64,000 nucleotides of DNA from Bifidobacterium gallicum DSM 20093 = LMG 11596 (GCF_000741205.1 NZ_JGYW01000004.1:1-64000), one strand, 5' to 3'. Positions 53,615-63,219 are shown, counted from the stretch's first letter. Notes: generated from the sequence alone by a model not told the origin. Translations and numbers: made by a program.

Positions 53615-54925
53615 ATGACACCGAACAACACACACTTTGGAACATTGCGTCATTCCCGCATCATGGCTGTGGGGGCAGCTGTTGCGGCGCTCACTCTGGC
53701 ATTGTCGGGCTGCGGCTCGGGATCGGGATCGTCCGACGCCACGAGTTCAGCCATCTCCGGATCGGACGCCAGCGACAAGCAGGTCAATGAATTTGTGGCA
53801 GCCGGCATGTTCCCATCCACCGGCTCGATGGCTTATATCGGCCCATCCAACGTGGCCGTCATGAAACTCGCCGAACAAGAAATCAACGCTGCCGGCGGTG
53901 TGCTCGGCAACAATATCAAGACCGTCACGGCTGATACGTCCGACTCCGACCACGCCGACCAGAATGCGGCCGCCGCACAATCGGTGCTCGCACAAAACCC
54001 GTCAGTAGTTGTCGGTCCTCCTTCAAGCGCCGTTGTCAAGAACTCTTACAAGTCCGTTGTGGCTTCCGGCGTACCAATGATTTCCAACGGTGCCACGTCC
54101 ACGGCGTTCAGCGGCCTTGACCCGATGTTCTTCCGCACAATCGCCCCGGATACTGTGCAAGGTGCCGTCGTCGGCCAGCTCATCGCCCAGGATGGCGTGA
54201 AGAACCTCGCTATCGCCGTGTTTAACGAAGAGTATGGCACGTCGTTACGCAAGGTTGTGGTTGATACGGTCAAGGATGCAGGTGTCAACGTGGTCTACGG
54301 TGAAACGGAAGCATTCGACCCGACCGAAACGAACTTCGCGTCAATCGCCACAGCCATCAAGGCCAGCGATCCCGACGCTGTGCTCGTCATCGCATTCGAC
54401 CAGACCACGCCGCTCGTCAAAGCGTTGAAGACAGCCGGCGTTGACACGACCAAGCTATACATGACCGACGGCAACACGGTCGACCACTCCGACGATTTTG
54501 AAGCCGGCCTGATTGAAGGCTCGCAAGGCACCATCCCAGGTGCCAACCCGAGTGACGAGTTCCGTGCCAAACTCAAGGAAATCGATAGCAGCCTTGTTGA
54601 TTTCACGTATGCTGCCGAAACCTATGACGCCGTGATGCTGGCCGCGCTCGCCGCACAAAAGGGTGGCAGTGCCGATGGCAAGACCGTGGCCGCGAACCTG
54701 CCGTCAGTGTCTGGCGCTGATGGCGGTGAGGAGTGCACGACGTTCGCTGCTTGCGTTGCGCTGCTCAAGGACGGCAAAGACATCACGTACGTTGGCCAGT
54801 CCGGCGTCGGCGCGTTCAACGACAACAACGACCCGTCCACTGCTGTGATCGGCATTTACAAGTACGACTCGTCGAACAAGGCCAGCTTCGATCACGCTCA
54901 GGAAGGCGCTGTGCCCACTGAGTAA
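53615..54925 (+). CDS. Branched-chain amino-acid type ABC binding lipoprotein
   Basis: 436 residues, LivJ-like (type I periplasmic fold). Signal peptide with lipobox ALSGC at about 33-37, then a Ser/Gly linker. The fold is seen in GMFPSTGSMAYIGPSNVAVM, AEQEINAAGGVLG, VVGPPSSAVVKNSYKSVV, ISNGATSTAFSG and TYAAETYDAVMLAALA. No permease or ATPase is adjacent, so it is an orphan that must use a transporter encoded elsewhere or act as a sensor. ATG at 53615 preferred over upstream in-frame ATGs because it begins a normal signal peptide; GAGAGGATG lies upstream at suboptimal spacing. Confidence 0.9.
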   Translation: MTPNNTHFGTLRHSRIMAVGAAVAALTLALSGCGSGSGSSDATSSAISGSDASDKQVNEFVAAGMFPSTGSMAYIGPSNVAVMKLAEQEINAAGGVLGNNIKTVTADTSDSDHADQNAAAAQSVLAQNPSVVVGPPSSAVVKNSYKSVVASGVPMISNGATSTAFSGLDPMFFRTIAPDTVQGAVVGQLIAQDGVKNLAIAVFNEEYGTSLRKVVVDTVKDAGVNVVYGETEAFDPTETNFASIATAIKASDPDAVLVIAFDQTTPLVKALKTAGVDTTKLYMTDGNTVDHSDDFEAGLIEGSQGTIPGANPSDEFRAKLKEIDSSLVDFTYAAETYDAVMLAALAAQKGGSADGKTVAANLPSVSGADGGEECTTFAACVALLKDGKDITYVGQSGVGAFNDNNDPSTAVIGIYKYDSSNKASFDHAQEGAVPTE

Positions 54926-54979
54926 CCGCGCCCACTGAGTAATCCAGGTAATTGCATTCGTCCCTGACGCACAAACACC

Positions 54980-55013
54980 AAGTCCCCGTTGCAGTTATTT
55001 GCAACGGGGACTT
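54980..55013. terminator. Bidirectional terminator between convergent genes
   Basis: AAGTCCCCGTTGCA and TGCAACGGGGACTT pair perfectly around GTTATT. T-containing tracts follow on both sides. It separates the binding-protein gene from the convergent D-glutamate cyclase operon. Confidence 0.82.
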
Positions 55014-55163
55014 GTTCGTATTGTCAGGCTCTTGCGTGGCTCAGTTGTGTCGTTCAGTTGCTTTGCCCGTCAGCCTCACAGCAACACAGCAGCAGTACCG
55101 CTCACGGCACTGCTGCTGCACGCTCGATTGTTAGCAGGGATTGTTCAGCAGGGATTGTTCAGC

Positions 55164-56186
55164 TCATTGCGCCGGCATCGGCACGGCCAGTTGTGACACG
55201 TCCGGTTGCTGCATCGTGCTTTCGCGTCGATGCAGACCATGCGCGCCGTGGCCGTGATGTTTGCGCACGAGCCGCGACATCCGTTCAAGCCCCGCATAGT
55301 AGATTTCCGGCTCCAGCCCGTCCACGCTCGCTTCATTGCGCATCGTCACGCCGTCCAGACCGCCGTGCTGCACGATTCTGTGCAACGCGCGTTCATGCCA
55401 GCCGCGTTCGAGCAGCGGCGCGAGTTCGGGATGCCGCATCGCGTGCATCGCGCAGACGAGCGCGTGCGCACCCCAGTTCGACGTGCCGGCCACCACGAGT
55501 TCGTCCGTCGCCACCGTGCAGGCGATGTCGGGTCCGTGGTCGACCACGCCTGCAATCGCGAATTCGGCCACGCGGCCCATGCCGATTTCGTTGCCGCCGT
55601 CACCTACGCCGATCGTATGCAATTGCATGGCTGTGAGCTTGCTTAACGGCGCCGTCCACTGCGCGATGTTCATGCCGCGCATGTTACGCGGGTCTCCATC
55701 GCGTGCCGGTCCGACGCGTTCGATGTAGATCAGCGTGTCGATCCGTTCAGCGTTGGCCAGGTCGATTACGTGGTTCATCCACCCGTCGAATTTGTCGCCG
55801 ATTGGAGCGGTCAACACATGGTCGTCGGGCACCACGCCGCGCGCGCTTGGCCGGATCACGGCATCGCAATATTCGTCGGTCACGAGCCATGATTCGCCGC
55901 CCATCGCGTTGAGCGCCGCGCACACTTCCAGCGCGCCGAGCGGTCCGTCCGTTTCAGCTGCCGGATGTTCGGCTTGGGGAATGTAAAATCCTGTCACCAC
56001 GAGCGCCCGCGCCGGCTTGCCGACGGCCAGGTGCCGCGCCGCGCGGAACAGGTCACCGCTCGCGAACGTCATCAGTGTTTCCGACCCTCGTCCCACGTCG
56101 CGTGCGGCAAGCCGGCTCAACGCGTTCACGCGCGGCAGGAATCGAAAGCTCGTCAAATAAGCAAGGCTCGACGTGTTCGTACCCAT
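55164..56186 (-). CDS. DUF4392 family protein, D-glutamate cyclase-type
   Basis: 340 residues. The family pattern is visible: VTGFYIPQAEHPAAETDGPLG near the N-terminus, GGESWLVTDEYC, IERVGPARDGDPRNMRG, TIGVGDGGNEIGMG and VVAGTSNWGAHALVCAM. DUF4392 is the C-terminal domain of mammalian D-glutamate cyclase (DGLUCY), which turns D-glutamate into 5-oxo-D-proline. A DUF1445 protein, corresponding to the other DGLUCY domain, is the first gene of the same operon. ATG at 56186 follows AAAGG by 6 bases. Last gene of the operon, 81 bases after the biotin carboxylase. Confidence 0.88.
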   Translation of the reverse strand: MGTNTSSLAYLTSFRFLPRVNALSRLAARDVGRGSETLMTFASGDLFRAARHLAVGKPARALVVTGFYIPQAEHPAAETDGPLGALEVCAALNAMGGESWLVTDEYCDAVIRPSARGVVPDDHVLTAPIGDKFDGWMNHVIDLANAERIDTLIYIERVGPARDGDPRNMRGMNIAQWTAPLSKLTAMQLHTIGVGDGGNEIGMGRVAEFAIAGVVDHGPDIACTVATDELVVAGTSNWGAHALVCAMHAMRHPELAPLLERGWHERALHRIVQHGGLDGVTMRNEASVDGLEPEIYYAGLERMSRLVRKHHGHGAHGLHRRESTMQQPDVSQLAVPMPAQ

Positions 56187-56267
56187 GGGTTGCCTTTCGT
56201 TATTTTTTGTTATTTCCGCTATTGGTCCATAGGATTCATGCCCCACGCCGCCACCGTGCATACGGCC

Positions 56268-58037
56268 TTATTGCACAGTTCCGATGACTGCATCAAACGC
56301 GAGGCTCTGACCAGGTTGTGCCTGGCAATGCAACATACCGTCGGTTGGAGCGGTGACCGTCGTCTCCATCTTCATGGCTTCCATCACAGCGAGCGCATCG
56401 CCTTCATGCACGCTTTCGCCGTCTGCAACAAGCCATCGCACGAGCGTGCCTGTGATTGGCGCATGGATGGCGCCGGCTGGTTCCGTTGGCGTTTCTGGCG
56501 GGGTAGCAGACGTGGCGGTGGTAGCGCCAAATCCTGTGAATTGCACTGGCATGCCAAGTTTCATGCGTTTGCCATCGAGTTCAATCCACGCTTCGACCAT
56601 CGTGTCGGCTGCGCTGCGCGCACCCGGCGCACCGGAAGCCAAGTCGTTCGGATCGGACACGCTCGGCAACAGTTCTTCCTCGATCCAACGCGTGTACACG
56701 TTGAATGGCACAGTGTTGCCGTCATCGTCGATTCCCGTGAATGCGGGGGAGTGCAGCACGAGTTCGTCAAACGCTTTGACCGTGGGCACGCCTTCAATAT
56801 GCAGTTGTTCCAACGCGAATCGTGCACGGTTGATGCATTGGGTTCGTGTGGGCGCCCAGACAATGAGCTTGGCGAGCATCGAATCGAATTGTTCACTAAT
56901 GCCTGATCCGTCCGTCACACCCGAGTCGAAGCGGATGCCCGGACCCATCGGAATGCGCATTGATTCCACGACGCCTGGGAACGGCACGAATCCCCGTGAC
57001 GGGTCTTCGGCGTTGATGCGAAACTCCATCGCTGTGCCGCGTGTGGCGCCTTCGCGCATGACCGCGCATACGCGCTCCACAGCCGCGCCTTCAGCCAGGT
57101 CAAGTTGCGCGATACCAAGGTCGATGCCCGTGGTTTGTTCGGTGACCGGATGTTCCACTTGGATGCGCGTATTGACTTCCATGAAGCTCATCGTGCCGTC
57201 GGGATCCACGAGGAACTCGACGGTGCCGACTCCCGTATAGTCGGCGGCTTTGCAAATGTTGACAGCCGCTTGCATGAGCTGCTGTTCAATTGCCGCATCA
57301 AGATACGGCGCTGGCGCTTCTTCAATGAGTTTCTGATTGCGCCGTTGCAGTGAACAGTCACGCGTGCCAATCGCACGTACTGCGCCCGCATGGTCGGCCA
57401 GGATTTGCACTTCCACATGGCGTGGCCGCGCAAGGAACCGCTCCACAAAACAGTCGCCGTTGCCGAAGGCGCTTAGCGCTTCATCAGTGGCTTGTTGGAA
57501 CGCTTCGGGTATGTCGTCAATAGTGTGCACGACTTTGAGTCCACGTCCGCCACCACCATATACGGCTTTGATCGCGATTGGCATGCCATGGCGTTGGGCA
57601 AAATCGACGACTTCGTACACGTCATGCACGGGCTCGGTCGTGCCGGGCGCCATCGGTGCGCCGACTAGTGCAGCCAAACGGCGCGCCGCGACCTTGCTGC
57701 CGAGCAAACGCATGGCCTGCGGTGAGGGACCAATCCAGACCATACCCGCATCAATCACGGCTTGTGCAAAATCGGCGTTTTCCGACAAAAACCCGTAGCC
57801 CGGATGCACGGCATCGGCATGCGCGGCCTTGGCCACTGCGATAATGCGCTCAATGTTCAAATACGATTGTGCGGGCGTCGTGCCGCCGAGCGCATAGGCT
57901 TCGTCGGCCAGACGCACGAACAGCGCGTTCGCGTCAGGTTCGGCGTAGACGGCTATGGCCGTGCGGCCGCTCGTGCGGCAAGCGTCAATGATGCGTACGG
58001 CGATTTCACCGCGGTTGGCAATCAGGATGCGTTGCAT
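56268..58037 (-). CDS. Biotin carboxylase-biotin carboxyl carrier fusion protein
   Basis: 589 residues. Biotin carboxylase over about 1-450: RILIANRGEIAVRIIDACR, HPGYGFLSENADFAQAV, the ATP lid YGGGGRGLKVV, FVERFLARPRHVEVQILAD and MEVNTRIQVEHPVTEQTTGIDL. The carrier domain occupies about 515-589 with the biotin lysine in VMEAMKMETTV. Start at 58037 follows GGAG and overlaps the end of the PxpB-PxpC gene by 16 bases. No decarboxylase or acyl-CoA carboxyltransferase is present in the window. The carboxyltransferase partner is inferred to be the neighbouring KipI/KipA-like fusion, as in urea carboxylase, where these domains are parts of one chain. Confidence 0.9.
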   Translation of the reverse strand: MQRILIANRGEIAVRIIDACRTSGRTAIAVYAEPDANALFVRLADEAYALGGTTPAQSYLNIERIIAVAKAAHADAVHPGYGFLSENADFAQAVIDAGMVWIGPSPQAMRLLGSKVAARRLAALVGAPMAPGTTEPVHDVYEVVDFAQRHGMPIAIKAVYGGGGRGLKVVHTIDDIPEAFQQATDEALSAFGNGDCFVERFLARPRHVEVQILADHAGAVRAIGTRDCSLQRRNQKLIEEAPAPYLDAAIEQQLMQAAVNICKAADYTGVGTVEFLVDPDGTMSFMEVNTRIQVEHPVTEQTTGIDLGIAQLDLAEGAAVERVCAVMREGATRGTAMEFRINAEDPSRGFVPFPGVVESMRIPMGPGIRFDSGVTDGSGISEQFDSMLAKLIVWAPTRTQCINRARFALEQLHIEGVPTVKAFDELVLHSPAFTGIDDDGNTVPFNVYTRWIEEELLPSVSDPNDLASGAPGARSAADTMVEAWIELDGKRMKLGMPVQFTGFGATTATSATPPETPTEPAGAIHAPITGTLVRWLVADGESVHEGDALAVMEAMKMETTVTAPTDGMLHCQAQPGQSLAFDAVIGTVQ

Positions 58038-59857
58038 GTCAGCTCCGTTTCTGGCAAGGGGGTTGGGGACGCGCATGTGGCGGCAGCGGAAATCACAGCA
58101 CAACAACTCGCATGAGACGAGGGTTTGAGGCGGAACTTGACGAGCGCTCCGGCTGGCAGTTGAGCGGCCGTATTGATCGACGTGTCGTCGAGCACGGCGA
58201 TGACGGGGTAGCCGCCCGTGACGGGCTGGTCACGCAAGAACACGATTGGAAGCCCGCTGCCCGTAACCTCAATCGAACCGGGAATCGTGGCCTCACTGGC
58301 CAACTCGCGCGCATCCGTACGTTCCAGTGGCTCACCTGCCAAACGCAAGCCGACGCGGTCGGACTGGGCCGTGACACGCCACACTTGACTGAACAACGAA
58401 GCCTGACCGGCCTTCGTAAACCAGTCGATGCGCGGACCCGGCGTGACAGTCAACTCGGTAACCGCATGAGGTCGCGGCAGTGAAGTCGACCAGGCTCGCG
58501 GCTGTGCCGGACTGCAGGAAGCCACGCTCGTAGAAGCCCTGATATCAACCGTGTCAACACAAAGCGTGTCATGCGGCTGCAATGGGGAAGGACCCAAACC
58601 GCTCATTGTGTCGGTGGACGACGAATTAAGCGTGCGACGCGCTGCAAAACCGCCTTGCACAGCCAAATAGGCACGCACTCCCGCAACGGGTTCGCCAACA
58701 CTCAAGCGCTCGCCAGCCTTGAGCAGGAACGCTTGGGGATGCGTCAACGTGGTGTGTTGGCCGTCACTGTCGATACTCAACGGCACGTGGGCGCCCGCAA
58801 TGGCGAGCGTAACGTCCGTCAACGCTTCAAATTGTGCGCCGGCACCAATGATTTCAAGCGCAACGGCGTCATGCGCGTTGCCCACAAGCTCATTGGCCAG
58901 ATGAAACGACGCGCGGTCGGCCGCGCCCGAACCCGTCACACCCAGTTGCGCCGCGTGCCGACCTTCATCCTGATATGTGCACAACAGTCCCGGACGGATC
59001 ACGGTAAGCACAGGCGTGGCGTGTGAAGGCGCGGATGGCGTGCTGGCGGACGATGCGGCGGGAGAGGATGTGCTGCCAGAAGGTGTGCTGACGGATAATG
59101 GAGTAGCAGACGATGCAGCGTCGTGAGGTGCGGGCTGCTGCGCATGCACCTGTTCGCGCACCGCAGTGAACTGCACGTCGTCGCCGGGCTGCAGCAACGC
59201 CGGATGCTCGTGGCTCTCATCCCACATCGGCAGCGACGTGACGCCGATCAGCTGCCAACCCCCCGAACTTTCACGCGGATAAATGCCCGAAAACGTGCCG
59301 GCCAACCCCACAGCGCCTTGCGGCACGCGCAAGCGCGGCGTGGCACGCCTCGGCACGTCAAACAACGCGTTGCCGCCCGTCAAATAATTGAATCCCGGTG
59401 CAAACCCCGCAAACGCCACGCGCCATGGTTGCGCCATATGCCGCTCAACCAGATGCTGCACCGAACAATGCAACAGTTGCGCCACATCGTCGAGATCCTC
59501 ACCGTTGTAACACACGGGCACTGTAATCTGACGGTGCGCACGCTGGCCGCTTGCGTCCACATTGATTGAGCGTATCGCCTGGGCCACGGCATCGGCCGTG
59601 GTACGCAACGCATCAAACTCCACAAACACCGTGCGCGCGGCAGGCAGCAACAATCGCACATGCCGCAATGCGAATCCATCTTGACGTTCATGCGCCTGCT
59701 CCATCGCTTGACCGATTGCGTCATGCCAAGCCAACGCCGACTCGAGATCAGGCAATTCGAGCAGCATGCCATGCTCGGAACACGGCAGGAACCGTGGTGC
59801 GCTGTTTGATGCAGCCAAGGTTTCAGCTGCGCATCGGGCGCTCGCCGTGCTCGTCAT
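58022..59857 (-). CDS. pxpB/pxpC: PxpB-PxpC fusion (5-oxoprolinase / KipI-KipA, AHS1-AHS2 domains)
   Basis: 611 residues. N-terminal PxpB/KipI half (to about 270) with VFVEFDALR, VPVCYNGEDLDDVAQLL and the signature FAGFAPGFNYLTG...VPRRATPRLRVPQGAVG. A Ser/Pro/Ala/Thr linker (about 275-315) leads to the PxpC/KipA half: GLLCTYQDEGRHAAQLGVTG, SGAADRASFHLANELVGN, FLLKAGERLSVG and the end GYPVIAVL. The two halves are separate proteins in E. coli (PxpB, PxpC). ATG at 59857 overlaps the pxpA stop by three bases. The same pair of domains forms the carboxyltransferase part of urea carboxylase. Confidence 0.9.
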   Translation of the reverse strand: MTSTASARCAAETLAASNSAPRFLPCSEHGMLLELPDLESALAWHDAIGQAMEQAHERQDGFALRHVRLLLPAARTVFVEFDALRTTADAVAQAIRSINVDASGQRAHRQITVPVCYNGEDLDDVAQLLHCSVQHLVERHMAQPWRVAFAGFAPGFNYLTGGNALFDVPRRATPRLRVPQGAVGLAGTFSGIYPRESSGGWQLIGVTSLPMWDESHEHPALLQPGDDVQFTAVREQVHAQQPAPHDAASSATPLSVSTPSGSTSSPAASSASTPSAPSHATPVLTVIRPGLLCTYQDEGRHAAQLGVTGSGAADRASFHLANELVGNAHDAVALEIIGAGAQFEALTDVTLAIAGAHVPLSIDSDGQHTTLTHPQAFLLKAGERLSVGEPVAGVRAYLAVQGGFAARRTLNSSSTDTMSGLGPSPLQPHDTLCVDTVDIRASTSVASCSPAQPRAWSTSLPRPHAVTELTVTPGPRIDWFTKAGQASLFSQVWRVTAQSDRVGLRLAGEPLERTDARELASEATIPGSIEVTGSGLPIVFLRDQPVTGGYPVIAVLDDTSINTAAQLPAGALVKFRLKPSSHASCCAVISAAATCASPTPLPETELTCNAS

Positions 59858-60624
59858 CGGCTTTGCTCCATGAATGAGCAAATCGTGATGCCGGCTTCGT
59901 CGAGCTTGGTGCGAATGGCCTGCGCCATGGACACAGCCCCTGCGGAATCGCCATGCACGCATACGGAATCAGGCTGCAAATGCACGATACTGCCGTCAAT
60001 GGCTTGTACGGTGCCGGTTTGCACCATGCCGAGCACACGTTCGGCCACAAGATCGGGATCATGCAGCACAGCGCCTGGTTCGCGGCGTGATACGAGCGTG
60101 CCTTGTGGCGTGTATGCGCGGTCGGCGAACGCTTCGTGGAACACGGCAATGCCATGCTCGCGTGCAATACGCCCGACTGCCGAACCGGGCAATGTCAGGA
60201 TCGCCAACGACGGATCAATGCGTGCTATGGCTTCGACCACAGCCAGAGCATGCTGCTCATCGCTGACAATGCGGTTATAGAGCGCACCATGCGGTTTGAC
60301 GTAGCGCACTTGCGTGCCGCAACTGGCGGCCATGCCTCGCAACGCCGCCAGCTGGTACATCACATCGGCGTGCAGTTCATCGACTGTCGCACCAACGTAA
60401 CGTCGGCCGAATCCTGCCAGATCGCGATACGCCACATGCGCTCCGACCGTGACATCGTGGGCTTGGGCATGACTCAGTGTGTTCAGCATGTGCACAGGGT
60501 CGCCGGCATGGAATCCGCATGCGATGTTGGCGCTGGAGACCACATCGAGTAATGCCGCATCATCACCCAGTGTCCAACGGCCAAAGCTTTCACCCATATC
60601 ACTGTTGAGATCAATCGTGCTCAT
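59854..60624 (-). CDS. pxpA: 5-oxoprolinase subunit A (LamB/YcsF family)
   Basis: 256 residues. Start IDLNSDMGESFGRWTLGDDA and the following SSANIACGFHAGDPVHM are diagnostic, as are VRYVKPHGALYNRI and FADRAYTPQGTLVSRREPGAV. PxpA works with PxpB and PxpC in ATP-dependent opening of 5-oxoproline to glutamate. ATG at 60624 follows AAAGGA by 6 bases. 47 bases after the DUF1445 gene. Confidence 0.95.
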   Translation of the reverse strand: MSTIDLNSDMGESFGRWTLGDDAALLDVVSSANIACGFHAGDPVHMLNTLSHAQAHDVTVGAHVAYRDLAGFGRRYVGATVDELHADVMYQLAALRGMAASCGTQVRYVKPHGALYNRIVSDEQHALAVVEAIARIDPSLAILTLPGSAVGRIAREHGIAVFHEAFADRAYTPQGTLVSRREPGAVLHDPDLVAERVLGMVQTGTVQAIDGSIVHLQPDSVCVHGDSAGAVSMAQAIRTKLDEAGITICSFMEQSR

Positions 60625-60671
60625 CGCATTCCTTTCCATGAATTGTGCACAGGTAAATGTGGTGTGGTGGC

Positions 60672-61457
60672 TCACACCATGTAGTCAAGATTGCGTTTGC
60701 TTGTGATCAGCATGTGGCCTGGCGCATGCGTGATCGCGAATTCCGGTTGCGAGGCCATGACGACGGCTTGAGGAGTCACGCCACACGCCCAAAACACGGG
60801 CACATCGCTAGGTTCGAGAATCGGTTCATCGCCATAGTCGGGATGCGCAATATCGCTGATGCCAATGGCTGACGGGTCGCCCACATGCACGGGCGCGCCA
60901 TGCACGGACGGGTACCGGCCCGAAACCTGCACGGCTTGGGCCACTTGGGACCCTGGAATGCCACGCATCGACACGACCATGTTGCCGTGGAAATCACCTG
61001 CCGGCTCGCAAGGAATCGACGTGTTGTACATCGGCACGTTACGTTTCGCGTCGATATGGCGCACGGCAATGCCATGATCCATCAGCGGAAATTCAAATGT
61101 GAAACTGCAGCCGATGACGAACGTGACGAGGTCATCGCGCCAAAAGTCCATCAAATCAGGCACTTCGGCAACCAACTTGCCGTGCAGCCAAATGCGGTAG
61201 AGCGGAACGTCGGTGCGGATGTCGGCTCCTGGGCACGTGCGCGGCAACGTGCGGCCCGGCTCCATGACTTCCAACAGCGGGCAAGCTTTGGGATTACGCA
61301 ACGCAAACAGCAGAAAATCAAACGCCGCATCCTTGGGCAGCATCATCAAATTGGCTTGCGCATAGCCGTGGGCGATACCGCAGGTGGGCAGCACCGCTCC
61401 CTGACGGAAAGCGAGACGGGCCTCTTCGGGCGTACTGGAAGAATGAAGGTGAATCAT
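60672..61457 (-). CDS. DUF1445 family protein, putative D-glutamate cyclase/hydro-lyase
   Basis: 261 residues, the YcsI-like family. Features: [67 protein letters not shown], and the end [11 protein letters not shown]...ITHAPGHML. In Bacillus subtilis ycsI sits next to the pxpABC-type genes. ATG at 61457 follows AAAGG at about 8 bases. First gene of the operon. Its likely job is to cyclise D-glutamate, or another glutamate form, to 5-oxoproline. Confidence 0.9.
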   Translation of the reverse strand: MIHLHSSSTPEEARLAFRQGAVLPTCGIAHGYAQANLMMLPKDAAFDFLLFALRNPKACPLLEVMEPGRTLPRTCPGADIRTDVPLYRIWLHGKLVAEVPDLMDFWRDDLVTFVIGCSFTFEFPLMDHGIAVRHIDAKRNVPMYNTSIPCEPAGDFHGNMVVSMRGIPGSQVAQAVQVSGRYPSVHGAPVHVGDPSAIGISDIAHPDYGDEPILEPSDVPVFWACGVTPQAVVMASQPEFAITHAPGHMLITSKRNLDYMV

Positions 61458-61640
61458 GACAATGCCTTTCCCCTATGGGCGTGTCTGGTACACATCGTGA
61501 ACATGGATATCCCGAACCCTAGAGGTGAAATTCGTCAGTTAGCTTCCAACGGTGTGACGAGTGCGTTTCCGAACTGCTACAGCTACCACCCCTGGCGAAA
61601 CACAGGGCGGTTAGGTTGGCAAACGAGTCCGCTTGCCACG

Positions 61641-61680
61641 AGTCTTGACAGGTCTTGACGTGTCTTGACGTGTCTTGACG
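61641..61680. repeat. Four tandem 10-bp repeats in a divergent promoter region
   Basis: AGTCTTGACA, GGTCTTGACG, TGTCTTGACG, TGTCTTGACG follow without gaps, repeating TCTTGAC once per helical turn. They lie between the DUF1445 operon and the aminotransferase gene (272 bases, otherwise featureless). No -10 box is 16-18 bases from any TTGAC, so they are more likely a cooperative regulator site than promoters. Confidence 0.8.
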
Positions 61681-61729
61681 GGCGTGCGGGCAGGACTTCG
61701 GCAACAAGCGCTACGGAAAGGGCGGTTCC

Positions 61730-62677
61730 ATGAATTCGATTGTGCTGGCGATGGGCAATGGCAAAGCGATGTTCGGTGACGAGAAGGTGTCGGACAGTGA
61801 GTTGTTGACGTTTGTGGATCCGCACGGAGCCAATATCAACGCGTTCGACCTGTCCGTGCTGCGCGGCGATGGTATTTTTGAAGCGACGACCGTGTGGAAG
61901 GGATACCCGGTCTCGCTGGAAAACCACCTGCGGCGACTCGCGAACTCGGCGGCCATGATGGACATGCCGACGCCCAATATGGACGCGCTGACGCGGGGCG
62001 TGGAGCAAGTGATTGAACAATACGACGATCCGGAACCCGGTCCGCTGCTGCGCATCATTGTGTCGCGCGGACTGGATGAAGGCACGGGCGTGGGCAAAGC
62101 CGCGCAACGCGTGCCGACCGTGTTCATGTTCCTCGACGCCAAGGGAACGTTGCATGAGACGGATCCGATTTCAATGGCGTCGATGACGCGCGGATACCCG
62201 TCCGACATTACGTCGCGCGCCCCCTGGCTGCTCAATGGCGCGAAAACGCTGAGCTACGCATTCAACTGTGCCGTGCACCGCGAGTGCGACCGACGCGGCG
62301 TCGGTGATGCCGTGCTCTATACGGAAGATGGCTACACGATGGAATGCCCGAACTCGTCGATCGTGGCGCGCTATGGTGACATGTTTGTCACACCTGACCC
62401 GTCAATCGGCATCCTTCATGGCACGTCACAGCGCGAACTGTTCGCGTGGGCCCAGCAGGAAGGCAAGAAAATTACGTACCGCAAGCTGCCAATCGAGGAA
62501 CTGCGTGACGCTGACCGGCTTTACATGGCGCATGGCGGGTGGGTGATTCCCGTCAACGAACTTGACGAGCGCTCCTACGACTACGATGCGGCTGAAATTG
62601 AAGCGATGAACGACGCGATCCATACGGGCCGCACGCATGACGATGCGCTGAACATCGCGCCGTCGATGGCGGCGTGA
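61730..62677 (+). CDS. Class IV PLP aminotransferase, aminodeoxychorismate-lyase-like
   Basis: 315 residues. Fold type IV features: NINAFDLSVLRGDGIFEATT, LENHLRRLANSAAMM, the PLP lysine in LLNGAKTLSYAFN and the acidic YTEDGYTMECPNSSIV. Then GILHGTSQRELFAWA is seen. Family members make 4-aminobenzoate (PabC), D-amino acids or branched-chain amino acids. The chorismate mutase that follows slightly favours a chorismate-linked role, but assignment to PabC is not certain. GGGCGG lies 5 bases before the ATG. Confidence 0.85.
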   Translation: MNSIVLAMGNGKAMFGDEKVSDSELLTFVDPHGANINAFDLSVLRGDGIFEATTVWKGYPVSLENHLRRLANSAAMMDMPTPNMDALTRGVEQVIEQYDDPEPGPLLRIIVSRGLDEGTGVGKAAQRVPTVFMFLDAKGTLHETDPISMASMTRGYPSDITSRAPWLLNGAKTLSYAFNCAVHRECDRRGVGDAVLYTEDGYTMECPNSSIVARYGDMFVTPDPSIGILHGTSQRELFAWAQQEGKKITYRKLPIEELRDADRLYMAHGGWVIPVNELDERSYDYDAAEIEAMNDAIHTGRTHDDALNIAPSMAA

Positions 62678-62844
62678 TTGGCCCAGCTGGGCTGATGAGT
62701 CTTGAACGCTGGGACTTGGTCGGTGGTTCCTGGCCGCTGGTGCCGGAACCTGATGCCGAATATGCGGCGCGTCTGCTGTACAATGCAACGCGTACCCGCA
62801 TGCTGTGCAGGAGCAGCCATGCCAGAGAGAAAAAGGTGACCATT

Positions 62845-63219
62845 ATGGCTGTGAAAGAGACGATCATTGATGGGGAGGACGACTGGCAAGACGACGAAAC
62901 GCGTGATGCCGTACGCAAGATCACGTCGTTGCGTCAGTCCATCGACAACGTTGACATGGCCATAATTGCGTTGCTTGCCGAACGGTTCAAATACACAGCC
63001 CAAGTCGGTCTGCTCAAAGCGCGCGCCGGATTCGCACCGGCGGACTACAAGCGCGAGGATTTCCAGATGGAACGGTTGCGTCGTCTTGCCGCGGACGCGG
63101 GGCTGGACCCAGACATTGCCGAAATGTATCGCGAATTTGTGGTCACCGAAGCCAAAAAGCGCCACCAGCGTATCGCAGACGCCGGCGACGATCCGGGCGT
63201 GCTCGACATTTTTGCTTGA
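62845..63219 (+). CDS. Chorismate mutase (AroQ type)
   Basis: 124 residues. A 25-residue acidic N-terminal segment precedes the AroQ helices: RQSIDNVDMAIIALLAERFK, the active-site Lys in VGLLKARAGF, then DYKREDFQMERLRRLA and YREFVVTEAKKRHQRI. It makes prephenate for Phe/Tyr synthesis. ATG at 62845 follows AAAAAGG by 8 bases; the frame stays open to 62674 without signals. Confidence 0.92.
   Translation: MAVKETIIDGEDDWQDDETRDAVRKITSLRQSIDNVDMAIIALLAERFKYTAQVGLLKARAGFAPADYKREDFQMERLRRLAADAGLDPDIAEMYREFVVTEAKKRHQRIADAGDDPGVLDIFA

Noticed and set aside
61641-61680. Tandem -35 boxes (TTGAC) forming multiple promoters
   Set aside because: None of the four has a -10-like hexamer at 16-18 bases.
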